Source of the DNA: Alphaproteobacteria bacterium
Lineage (GTDB): Bacteria; Pseudomonadota; Alphaproteobacteria; Micavibrionales; UBA1664
Direction: 5' to 3'
DNA length: 9,812 nucleotides
Assembly: GCA_018969935.1 (NCBI GenBank)
Contig: JAGWXJ010000064.1
Coordinates: 1-9,812, forward strand
Under the pieces are notes generated by a model that saw nothing but the letters and a program-made list of their open reading frames with translations, ran no database searches and was not told the DNA's origin. Shown in pieces: positions 1 to 6,324 of the stretch; positions within the stretch are counted from its first letter, which is position 1, and the number at the start of each line of letters is the position of its first letter. Made by a program: the position numbers and the translations under genes.

Positions 1-299
1 GTTTGCGGGCCCTTCAGTTCAACCTTGCCAAAGAGCATGGAATTCACAATCACTACGCCTTTGCGTACGCGGGCATCGTTGAGGATAAGGCTTGTATCAT
101 CTTTGACGATGGCGCCGTCATCGACCCATGCCTCGCCATCCAAAGCCACATTGTTAAAGTGGGCAACATAACCGCCTTTATCCCCTGCCTTCACATCGCC
201 GAAGTCGCTGGTGGCAACGAGGCGGAAAAGCGTGCTGCCTTCAAAGTCCATGCGGTCATTCATGTCGAGGGTGAATTTGCGGGTGGTGGCTGCTGTCAT
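1..299 (-). CDS. Small beta-helix-like (hexapeptide-type) protein, 3' end missing
   Basis: The gene runs off the left edge; 99 codons are visible. The ATG at 299 follows a GAGG-type ribosome-binding site (GAGGTAGAGAA just before it). The visible residues resemble the phage-associated family whose members read roughly 'R-x-x-A-x-x-D-F-x-x-V-x-x-G-x-x-G-G-(W/Y)', then 'W-V-x-D-x-A-x-V' and more short repeats that form a left-handed beta-helix-like fold. Here these are DFGDVKAGDKGGY (residues 32-44), WVDDGAIV (58-65) and NDARVRKG (74-81). No signal peptide is visible. The next gene on the same strand (461-871) is clearly a paralogue with the same motifs in the same order. Family membership is recognised from the motif pattern only. 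The molecular function is unknown, and the missing C-terminus prevents a repeat count. Confidence 0.75.
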   Translation of the reverse strand, partial: MTAATTRKFTLDMNDRMDFEGSTLFRLVATSDFGDVKAGDKGGYVAHFNNVALDGEAWVDDGAIVKDDTSLILNDARVRKGVVIVNSMLFGKVELKGPQ

Positions 300-331
300 T
301 TCTCTACCTCACAACGGGTGCTTATACTTTC

Positions 332-360
332 AGTGTCCGTCTATTTAAATATTATGTCAA
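332..360 (-). promoter_or_regulatory. Possible sigma-70 promoter for the partial gene at 1-299
   Basis: The minus strand reads TTGACA at 360-355, an exact -35 match, and after 17 nt GACACT at 337-332, which is only a poor -10. The surrounding stretch (about 340-375) is very AT-rich compared with the flanking genes, as expected for a promoter. The -35 is convincing, the -10 is not. It lies downstream of the terminator of the 461-871 gene, so it would give the partial gene its own transcript. Confidence 0.35.
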
Positions 361-404
361 ATTTTATATAGTTTTTAGGCAAATGCTTTTCTTAACCGAA
401 TTTT

Positions 405-432
405 AAGAAAAAGCCCGCCGGTTAGGGCGGGC
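405..432 (-). terminator. Rho-independent terminator of the 461-871 gene
   Basis: On the minus strand, GCCCGCC (432-426) pairs perfectly with GGCGGGC (419-413) across a 6-nt loop, followed directly by a T-rich run (TTTTTCTT, 412-405). It sits about 28 nt after the stop codon of the 461-871 gene. It therefore separates that gene from its paralogue further left. Confidence 0.9.
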
Positions 433-460
433 AGTTTGTAAGCTTACTTTTTTTATCCTG

Positions 461-871
461 TTAAACGGTAAGGCGTGCGGCCTTGGCAGCGCTTTCCTTA
501 CGGGCCATGTAGGCCAGTGTTTGTTCGAGGTTTGGCTGGCTTTCGGTGACCGGTTTATCGACAACGGCATCCGCCGAGATAACACAGCCGTATACCGAAC
601 CACCTTTTTTGATTTGGGCATCGTTCATGACTTGTGCTTCTTCACCGATGACGAATGCGCCATCGTGTACCCAGCAGGTGCCATTTTGGGAGAGGTTCCA
701 GAAGCACTGGATGTAACCACCCTTCTCGCCCTTTGCTACAACGCCTTCGATATCCGTATTCGCAATGATGCGGGTGAGGACAACGCTGCCAATGGATATG
801 GTGTCCGTAGGGTCCATGCGGTATTTGGCAGGTTCGCGTTTGGCACTGGCTGCAAACTGTGTCGATGACAT
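461..871 (-). CDS. Small beta-helix-like (hexapeptide-type) protein, complete paralogue
   Basis: A 136-residue protein of unknown function. The ATG at 871 is preceded by a good AGGAAG ribosome-binding site. Residues 31-90 carry the same block as the partial protein to its left: KGGY (50-53), NLSQNGTCWVHDGAFV (59-74) and NDAQIKKGG (83-91). 'NLSxxGxCWVxDxAxV' is a hallmark of a phage- and prophage-associated family in which short repeats build a left-handed beta-helix-like structure. Flanking it are a roughly 25-residue N-terminal extension with no signal peptide and a charged, Ala/Lys-rich C-terminal tail (about 107-136). The gene is followed by a strong terminator. It lies 69 bp after the multicopper oxidase on the same strand, and whether the two are co-transcribed cannot be told. 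Two such genes side by side suggest a local duplication and diverged partners. Family assignment is by motif only. Confidence 0.8.
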   Translation of the reverse strand: MSSTQFAASAKREPAKYRMDPTDTISIGSVVLTRIIANTDIEGVVAKGEKGGYIQCFWNLSQNGTCWVHDGAFVIGEEAQVMNDAQIKKGGSVYGCVISADAVVDKPVTESQPNLEQTLAYMARKESAAKAARLTV

Positions 872-940
872 GCAAGTCTTCCTTTGTTTGACGGATTAGG
901 GATTAGCAATCCGTTTTCCCGATGTCAAGTTTATGAAAAA

Positions 941-2362
941 CTAAACTTCTTCATATTCCAGCATTTGCATCATACCTGTGGCCATGTGGTAGAGGTGGTG
1001 ACAGTGGAAGGCCCATTTGCCTTTATTAGCTGCATCAAATGCAATGCCTACAGAACCCATAGGGGGGATGTGTACCGTATCGCGCACTGCGCCCTGCATT
1101 GACTTACCGTTGATTGAAACCACCTGAAATTTATGGCCGTGCAAATGGATAGGATGCCCCATCATCGTGTGATTAGCGATGTTGATGGCCACCCTTTCCC
1201 CTTCCCTCACCTTTAGTGGCCTATCTGCCGTTAGACTCCATTGATAGGTTGCCATATCGCCCATGAGCATGGCGTTGATGGTGCGGTCGGGGGTTTTTAC
1301 GTTCAACGGATGAGCCGCTATCAGCTTTGATTCCAGACCAAAGCCCATTTCAGGACCCTTTTGTTCGGCTTCCACTGCCAGTTTTTCGATCCTGGCTCCT
1401 TTAGGCGCCAATATAATGCCGGTACGATGCGCCGAACCTTCCCTCAGTGCTAAAATAGGAAATGCCCTGGAATCCTGCGGGATGGTAAGCCGGATGTCCG
1501 CACGCTGCCCCATCGCAAGCTGGAACCTCCCACCGCGCAAAGGTGCCACATCATGCCCATCGACGGATACCAGCTCGCCTTCAAGAGTACCTGTATCTAT
1601 GGTGAAAACGGTTGATGTTGCGCCATTGATGACACGAAGCCGGATACGCCCGCCCTTTTCGACCTGCACGACCTCCGGATCACCCAGAGTGCGGTCATTG
1701 GCCAGATACGCATCGTACTCGATGTCATTCAAATCCATCTCCATGGCTGGCATATCGCCCATCGACGCGCCATCGATTCCTGCCATTTCGTGATTCATAT
1801 TCTGCCCTATGCCACTTGTAGAACCTTTTTGAAGCTTGGCTAAAAGCTCGGCTGCGGGGGTGAAGGAAAAATCGTGCAGCAAGATAACGATTTCCTGCTC
1901 GTCTGCCTGTTTGGACGCCCCAACAATCAAGGGGGCAGCAAGCAGATTTTGTTCCTGCAGTGTATGGGCATGCATCCAGTGAGTGCCGGCATTCCCGACA
2001 GGAAAGCTATAGCTGCGCGTTTCGCCGGCTTTTAAAAGTGGCATTGGCATATCAGGTACGCCGTCCTGTTCGTAGGGCGAAAGAATACCGTGCCAGTGGA
2101 TCATTGTGGGGTCAGATAATGTGTTTACAAGGTCGACAGCGAAGATGTCGCCCTCCTTCAAGCGGAGACCTGATTTTCCATTAGGGCCAATCAGGCCATA
2201 TACACTTGCGGCCTTGCCATTTACATCCAGCGTACGCGTGGTAATGCGTAGCCTTGCGGGATCCGCAATTCCTAGTTGTGCCCACGCACAAGGCATCCAA
2301 GACGTTGCAGCCAATCCTGCGCCTGCAAAAAGAGTTGTTTTAAGAAACTTGCGCCTGTCCAT
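941..2362 (-). CDS. Tat-exported multicopper oxidase, PcoA/CopA copper-resistance type
   Basis: A 473-residue multicopper oxidase that should oxidise Cu(I), or other reduced substrates, in the periplasm at the expense of O2. Residues 3-8 (RRKFLK) followed by a hydrophobic stretch ending near AWA (26-28) form a twin-arginine signal. All four copper-binding motifs are present: HWHG (89-92), HAH (131-133), HPIHLH (403-408) and HCHHLYHMATGM (453-464), the last supplying Cys454 and axial Met464 of the type 1 site. 'HWHGILSP', 'TLQEQ' and 'YDAYLANDRTLGDPEVV' are typical of the PcoA/CopA branch. A short Met-rich segment (residues 189-209: M189, M193, M201, M204, M207, M209) resembles the Cu(I)-binding Met clusters of that branch. 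CopA proteins are usually nearer 600 residues, so this is a compact form. No copB or copper regulator is adjacent. A perfect inverted repeat lies just upstream. Laccase-like activity on other substrates cannot be excluded. Confidence 0.93.
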   Translation of the reverse strand: MDRRKFLKTTLFAGAGLAATSWMPCAWAQLGIADPARLRITTRTLDVNGKAASVYGLIGPNGKSGLRLKEGDIFAVDLVNTLSDPTMIHWHGILSPYEQDGVPDMPMPLLKAGETRSYSFPVGNAGTHWMHAHTLQEQNLLAAPLIVGASKQADEQEIVILLHDFSFTPAAELLAKLQKGSTSGIGQNMNHEMAGIDGASMGDMPAMEMDLNDIEYDAYLANDRTLGDPEVVQVEKGGRIRLRVINGATSTVFTIDTGTLEGELVSVDGHDVAPLRGGRFQLAMGQRADIRLTIPQDSRAFPILALREGSAHRTGIILAPKGARIEKLAVEAEQKGPEMGFGLESKLIAAHPLNVKTPDRTINAMLMGDMATYQWSLTADRPLKVREGERVAINIANHTMMGHPIHLHGHKFQVVSINGKSMQGAVRDTVHIPPMGSVGIAFDAANKGKWAFHCHHLYHMATGMMQMLEYEEV

Positions 2363-2377
2363 GTGGTTCCGCCTTGT

Positions 2378-2403
2378 CGGTAGTGATTTTACTACCGCGT
2401 CAA
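2378..2403 (-). promoter_or_regulatory. Inverted repeat next to a TTGACG hexamer upstream of the copper oxidase
   Basis: A perfect 7-bp inverted repeat, CGGTAGT (2378-2384) and ACTACCG (2391-2397), with a 6-nt spacer, lies 15 bp upstream of the oxidase start codon. On the minus strand it is immediately preceded by TTGACG (2403-2398), a good -35 hexamer. A -35 abutting a dyad that fills a long spacer is the layout of MerR-family (for example CueR) promoters. However, the hexamer after the dyad (ACAAGG) is a poor -10 and would leave almost no leader. It may be an operator for another regulator, or an mRNA hairpin next to the ribosome-binding site. The dyad is certain; its role is inference. Confidence 0.5.
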
Positions 2404-2472
2404 GGCATGCCCATGACCAAAATCAAATGGAAGAACCGGCGCTACTGGTTGGCTCTGTAAGATGCTAATGCG

Positions 2473-2652
2473 TTATTTGGTGTCTACGGTTGCGGAGATG
2501 CCCGGCGCGTTGACCTTGATTTCAGGGTCTTTGCTTACCGTGGCCTTGCCTTCAACGACAAAATAGAGAGCGCAAGCCGCGATGATGGCAAGCATAATGC
2601 CCATGACGACGCCTACACCCATGTTGTCTTCATTACCTGTGATATCAGCCAT
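2473..2652 (-). CDS. Small single-pass membrane protein, 59 residues
   Basis: I do not recognise this family. The frame stays open further upstream, to 2916, but the ATG at 2652 is chosen because a very strong GAGGAGG ribosome-binding site precedes it and the upstream codons run through the rpsD terminator and into rpsD. Residues 1-10 are polar and acidic (three acidic residues). Residues 11-33 form one hydrophobic helix (GVGVVMGIMLAIIAACALYF and neighbours), and the tail (34-59) is polar, with KVNAPGISATVDTK at the end. This looks like a small inner-membrane protein; the topology is not determined. It sits between the rpsD terminator and the copper oxidase (110 bp to the latter). I see no good promoter in the 57 nt before it, so it may depend on read-through from rpsD. 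Confidence 0.75.
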   Translation of the reverse strand: MADITGNEDNMGVGVVMGIMLAIIAACALYFVVEGKATVSKDPEIKVNAPGISATVDTK

Positions 2653-2710
2653 ATTTTCCTCCTCGTTAGGTACGGCAGTCGAACAGGCCACATGTTTCTT
2701 TGGTTCCAGA

Positions 2711-2740
2711 AAGAAAAAGGCCCGCATTTGATTGCGGGCC
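2711..2740 (-). terminator. Rho-independent terminator of rpsD
   Basis: On the minus strand, GGCCCGCA (2740-2733) pairs with TGCGGGCC (2726-2719) over an 8-bp perfect stem with a 6-nt loop, followed by TTTTTCTT (2718-2711). It starts about 25 nt after the rpsD stop codon and lies about 58 nt before the next gene's start. Confidence 0.92.
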
Positions 2741-2765
2741 AAATTCCTTGAATGTCGCGTACAAA

Positions 2766-3386
2766 TTAACGCGAGTAGAATTCGATAACGAGGTTCGGTT
2801 CCATCTGGACCGGATAAGGCACTTCGTCCTTTTTCGGTACACGGATGAATTTGCCTTTTTTCGCTTTGGCATCGACTTCCACGTATTCGGGGAGGTCGCG
2901 CTCGGCGGAATCGCAAGCCAGCTGGATGTGGGCCATGTTGGCGGCTTTGGGCGTGAGCGAGATTTCATCGCCGGCCGAAACCTTGAACGAGGAAATGGTC
3001 ACGCGTTTGCCGTTTACGAGAACGTGGCCGTGGCTGACGTACTGGCGGGCAGCAAAAGGCGTAGCCGCGAATTTCATGCGGTAGACGACGGCATCCAGAC
3101 GGCTTTCGAGAAGGCCGATCAGGTTGTCCGAGCTGTCGCCCGTGAGGCGGATAGCTTCAGCGTAGAGGCGGCGGAAAGCGCGTTCGCCAATGTTGGCGTA
3201 GTAGCCTTTCAGCTTTTGTTTTGCCATGAGCTGCTTGCCGTAGTCGGACAGCTTGCGCGATTTTTGGGGGCCGTGCTGGCCGGGGCCGTATTCGCGTTTG
3301 TTAAGGGGGGATTTGGGGCGGCCCCAGGTGTTTACACCAAGGCGGCGGTCAAGCTTATGCTTGGAGGTTGGGCGTTTGTCGCTCAT
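2766..3386 (-). CDS. rpsD: 30S ribosomal protein S4
   Basis: A 206-residue S4, a primary 16S rRNA-binding protein that nucleates 30S subunit assembly; the length is normal for the family. The N-terminal segment with LDRRLGVNTWGRPKSP (12-27) and REYGPGQHG (31-39), then KLSDYGKQLMAKQKLKGYY (45-63), is the typical alphaproteobacterial form. It has no zinc-binding cysteine cluster. The S4 RNA-binding domain (about 95-160) contains SRLDAVVYR and ARQYVSHGHVLVNGKRV. The protein ends in the conserved VIEFYSR. The ATG at 3386 follows a GGAAG ribosome-binding site. The gene stands alone, with its own near-consensus promoter, a leader of about 93 nt and a terminator. This differs from E. coli, where rpsD is in the alpha operon. 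Confidence 0.98.
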   Translation of the reverse strand: MSDKRPTSKHKLDRRLGVNTWGRPKSPLNKREYGPGQHGPQKSRKLSDYGKQLMAKQKLKGYYANIGERAFRRLYAEAIRLTGDSSDNLIGLLESRLDAVVYRMKFAATPFAARQYVSHGHVLVNGKRVTISSFKVSAGDEISLTPKAANMAHIQLACDSAERDLPEYVEVDAKAKKGKFIRVPKKDEVPYPVQMEPNLVIEFYSR

Positions 3387-3479
3387 CTCTAGACTTCCTT
3401 TTTTGTTGTTTTTGTCCTGCTAGTCCCTATTCAAAGGGCGGGAACACAAGACCATCTCATGCACCACTTTCACGGGAAT
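3387..3479 (-). promoter_or_regulatory. 5' leader of rpsD
   Basis: If transcription starts about 7 nt after the -10 at 3491-3486, the rpsD mRNA has a leader of about 93 nt. Its last part is U-poor and A-rich (ACAAAAACAACAAAAAAGG) just before the ribosome-binding site. Further up, a short CCCT / AGGG pairing (3438-3435 with 3428-3425) could form a small hairpin. S4 represses its own translation in several bacteria, so a leader this long is a reasonable place to look, but I see no strong conserved structure. Confidence 0.35.
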
Positions 3480-3485
3480 GGCGCT

Positions 3486-3513
3486 TTTATAAGGATTTTT
3501 GGGCGGATGTCAA
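3486..3513 (-). promoter_or_regulatory. Sigma-70 promoter of rpsD
   Basis: The minus strand reads TTGACA (3513-3508), a perfect -35, then 16 nt, then TATAAA (3491-3486), a 5/6 match to the -10. This is the best promoter in the window and is correctly placed and oriented for the highly expressed rpsD gene. Confidence 0.8.
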
Positions 3514-3544
3514 ATATTCTGCTTAGAAAGGACCATGCTGCCCC

Positions 3545-3574
3545 TTGCCGAAAACTTTACCTATTTTCTGTAAT
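3545..3574 (+). promoter_or_regulatory. Possible promoter for the 552-residue orphan gene
   Basis: TTGCCG (3545-3550) and TGTAAT (3569-3574) are separated by 18 nt, a plausible sigma-70 pair. Transcription would begin near 3581, giving a leader of about 20 nt before the ATG at 3601. That leader has no Shine-Dalgarno sequence. Confidence 0.4.
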
Positions 3575-3600
3575 ATGTCATTAATTCCTACGTTTTAGAC

Positions 3601-5259
3601 ATGCCCACGCAAGACCACCACGTTAGAGGCTTTGAACGCGCCAATAGTGCGTTAATGTCGTTTGCGCCAATTATTGACAGCCCAGAGAACCCTGCCCAGT
3701 GGGATGCACTTGCGCAGCATCTGTTTAAAACTGATGGGCACAGCCTTGTTTCAATGCAAACGCAGGCGTTGGCACCTGTGTTTAACGAACTTGAACACAT
3801 CATAGGCATGGACAGCCCCAAGGATGATGCCCGATTTATCTGGCGTGGCGGCGATATCAGCCAGCTGTTCACCAATACCGCCTATGGGTCCTATTTAATC
3901 CAGCTTGGTATGCCCGCCATACTTCCCTACGGGATAAACAAAAAGAAAGTTACTGACCTACATGGGAAGCTATTAGCCGGATACGATCTTACACTCGGGG
4001 TCATGGAGGATGGATTTGGCATGCATTACGTGCCCCGCATCAATACGCAGGGTGATGGCGCCACCACCTTTGGATTCATGAATTTTTCTCAAGGGCGCCG
4101 TACACAAGACCATAAAATTACCAATACGCTTGTTTCCATCCCGTTCATTACAGTTCCAGCATCTTATTTAAAGGCTGCGGTTAATCACCATGGCACAGGT
4201 ATGTTACGTGATTTTCAGTCTATTTTCTCGCTCGTTAATCATGACTGGTATCATGCACTAACGCCGCTGGAAATTATCCCCTACATGCAAAATACAGGTT
4301 TCCATTTTTCCAAGACGCCGTATGCCCACCACCTTACGCAATCAGGCCAAACGGCTGATACCCCTTCTTCGCAGGTTCTTAGAAAAATTACCAATAGGAA
4401 AAAAGGATTTATTTTCTCTGGCCTAGATGAAAGCAGTTATGAATTTCTGGGCCTACATGTTCAGTCTGCAATATTCCAAAGATTGTACGAGAACCGATTT
4501 ATGCGGGCTTCTATTGAAGCCCATTTGCGTAGCTTTTTTACATCACTTGCCCACGTAGCATTTGATATAAAACACCAAAGCGTTACCCCACGCCCCGAAC
4601 ACGCATTGTTAGCCAATCAAATGCAATTCTATTTCGCAAACCTGATGGTGCACCACCTGTTGCGCGTAGCGCCTGCCGACCATCCTATTATCAAAACCTG
4701 CGAGAAGCTTATCGACAAACACCTGAAAATCGACCGCAGTTTTCTGAAACAAGATATTGTCGAGCGCATCATGCGCCGTAATAAAAAATCAACGCGCATC
4801 CTTCACAAGATTACAGGGCTTAACGCCCCCTCGCCCTTCAATGATACGGAGCTGGAAAGACAGGTTGCGCGTTCAAAAGAGAAAAACTTGCGCGAGAACC
4901 TTCATCTGCCCGAACAAAAGAAACCTACACCGCCAAAACAGACACGCTTCAAGCAGCTAGCAAGTAAAGCGCAGACCGATTTCAAGAGGGCGTTATCGGA
5001 AGCAGGGCGCGGGGCGAAAATTCTGGCGCAGTATCCGATACTGATGCGCCTGACGAAGCGCTGGAAAACATCGGCATTCGTCCGCTGGGCCGCGTGGGAA
5101 CAGGTTTTTGACCACCACGGCGCCATCCATTTGAAAGATGCCGCGCACTACAAAAAGAACCTGCCACACACGATGCAGGCCCTGCTGGATGCCGTTTACG
5201 AAGACTGGCATCAGGCGGTGGGCAGCAAAATGCGCCCACAGCGGCATCAGCCGCACTGA
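3601..5259 (+). CDS. Unrecognised 552-residue protein
   Basis: I do not recognise this protein. It has no signal peptide and no clear membrane helix, so it is probably cytoplasmic. It is rich in His and aromatic residues. The most motif-like part is residues 195-228, with NHHGTG (195-200) and VNHDWYHALTPLEIIPY (212-228); spaced histidines there could bind metal, but this matches no family known to me. A HALLANQMQFYFANLMVHHLLR block (334-355) looks helical. From about 391 the sequence becomes strongly basic and polar (MRRNKKSTR; then 417-460 with many Lys/Arg/Gln/Pro), a likely flexible linker before a last helical domain (about 460-540). There is one Cys (367). The ATG at 3601 has no Shine-Dalgarno; the Met at residue 19 is an alternative start. 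The frame is open only back to 3574. Its 3' end overlaps aroC by 13 bp on the opposite strand. Unbroken length and coding-like composition make it a real gene; its function is unknown. Confidence 0.8.
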   Translation: MPTQDHHVRGFERANSALMSFAPIIDSPENPAQWDALAQHLFKTDGHSLVSMQTQALAPVFNELEHIIGMDSPKDDARFIWRGGDISQLFTNTAYGSYLIQLGMPAILPYGINKKKVTDLHGKLLAGYDLTLGVMEDGFGMHYVPRINTQGDGATTFGFMNFSQGRRTQDHKITNTLVSIPFITVPASYLKAAVNHHGTGMLRDFQSIFSLVNHDWYHALTPLEIIPYMQNTGFHFSKTPYAHHLTQSGQTADTPSSQVLRKITNRKKGFIFSGLDESSYEFLGLHVQSAIFQRLYENRFMRASIEAHLRSFFTSLAHVAFDIKHQSVTPRPEHALLANQMQFYFANLMVHHLLRVAPADHPIIKTCEKLIDKHLKIDRSFLKQDIVERIMRRNKKSTRILHKITGLNAPSPFNDTELERQVARSKEKNLRENLHLPEQKKPTPPKQTRFKQLASKAQTDFKRALSEAGRGAKILAQYPILMRLTKRWKTSAFVRWAAWEQVFDHHGAIHLKDAAHYKKNLPHTMQALLDAVYEDWHQAVGSKMRPQRHQPH

Positions 5260-6314
5260 GCCTTGTGCCTTAGAAAGTGATCTGCCAGAACGCAGGCCAT
5301 CATGGCCTCGCCAACCGGTACAGCGCGGATGCCGACGCATGGGTCGTGGCGGCCTTTGGTGATGATCTGGGTTTCAGTGCCATCTTTTGTGATGGTGTCT
5401 TTGGGTGTGAGGATGGAGCTTGTGGGTTTCACTGCAAAGCGCACTACCACATCCTGCCCCGTTGAAATACCGCCCAGAATGCCGCCCGCGTGGTTGGAGA
5501 GGAATTTGGGTTTGCCGTTTTCCATGCGGATGTCGTCGCCGTTTTTCTCGCCGCCCCATTCAACGCATTCAAAACCCGCGCCCACTTCAACGCCTTTGAC
5601 AGCGTTGATGGACATCATGGCCTTGGCCAAATCGGCATCGAGTTTGTCGTAGACGGGGGCGCCCCAGCCTGCGGGTACGCCAGAGGCCACGACTTCGATG
5701 ACGGCGCCTGCCGACGAGCCGTTTTTACGAACCGCATCCAGATACTCGGCCCACAGGGCAGCGGCGTCCTTGTCGGTTGTAAAAAAGTCATTCTCGTCAA
5801 CCTGCGACCAATCCCAGTTATCGCGGTTGATTTTGTGCGGGCCGATTTGGACGACAGCGCCACGGATGGTCACATCCTTTAAAATTTTGCGGGCGATGGC
5901 CCCTGCAGCCACGCGGCTTGCAGTTTCCCGCGCGGAACTGCGCCCGCCGCCACGGTAATCACGGATGCCGTATTTGGCATCGTAGGTATAATCGGCATGG
6001 CCGGGGCGGTATTTGGCTGCGATGTCGGAATAGTCCTTCGATTTCTGGTCAACGTTTTCGATGACGAGGCTGATGGGCGTACCCGTTGTCTGGCCCTCGA
6101 AAGTGCCCGAGAGGATTTTGACGGTATCAGGCTCCTGCCGCTGCGTTGTGTGGCGGCTCTGGCCGGGGCGACGTTTATCCAGATAGGGCTGGATATCGGC
6201 CTCAGTGAGGGCGATGCGCGGGGGCACGCCATCGACAACGGCGCCGATGGCGGGGCCGTGGCTTTCGCCCCATGTTTGGTATTGAAAAAGTGTACCGAAA
6301 CGATTTCCTGACAT
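5247..6314 (-). CDS. aroC: Chorismate synthase
   Basis: A 355-residue chorismate synthase. It catalyses the last step of the shikimate pathway, turning 5-enolpyruvylshikimate 3-phosphate into chorismate with reduced FMN, in the cytoplasm. All three family signatures are present: GESHGPAIGAVVDGVPP (16-32), RPGHADYTYDAKYGIRDYRG (103-122) continuing into GGGRSSARETASRVAAGA, and GRHDPCVGIRAVPVGEAM near the C-terminus. His19 and His106 occupy the positions of the two catalytic histidines described for fungal chorismate synthase. The ATG at 6314 begins the conserved 'MSGNRFGTLF' start; its ribosome-binding site is weak (AAGCGGC). It starts only 10 nt after the stop of the upstream hydrolase gene, so it is probably the last gene of the fabI operon and translationally coupled. 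No terminator is visible, and its last 13 bp overlap the end of the convergent orphan gene. Confidence 0.98.
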   Translation of the reverse strand: MSGNRFGTLFQYQTWGESHGPAIGAVVDGVPPRIALTEADIQPYLDKRRPGQSRHTTQRQEPDTVKILSGTFEGQTTGTPISLVIENVDQKSKDYSDIAAKYRPGHADYTYDAKYGIRDYRGGGRSSARETASRVAAGAIARKILKDVTIRGAVVQIGPHKINRDNWDWSQVDENDFFTTDKDAAALWAEYLDAVRKNGSSAGAVIEVVASGVPAGWGAPVYDKLDADLAKAMMSINAVKGVEVGAGFECVEWGGEKNGDDIRMENGKPKFLSNHAGGILGGISTGQDVVVRFAVKPTSSILTPKDTITKDGTETQIITKGRHDPCVGIRAVPVGEAMMACVLADHFLRHKAQCG

Positions 6315-6324
6315 GCCGCTTATG

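Noticed and set aside
892..913. Inverted repeat CGGATT / AATCCG between the copper oxidase and the 461-871 gene as a terminator
   Set aside because: The stem is short and, in the direction of transcription (minus strand), no T-run follows it. It may be chance.
2653..2916. An 88-codon extension of the small membrane protein
   Set aside because: It crosses the rpsD terminator and enters rpsD in another frame. The internal ATG at 2652 has a much better ribosome-binding site.
2700..3392. A 230-codon open frame on the plus strand opposite rpsD
   Set aside because: It is the antisense shadow of rpsD, whose protein is unmistakable. The translation has no family likeness and runs through the rpsD terminator.
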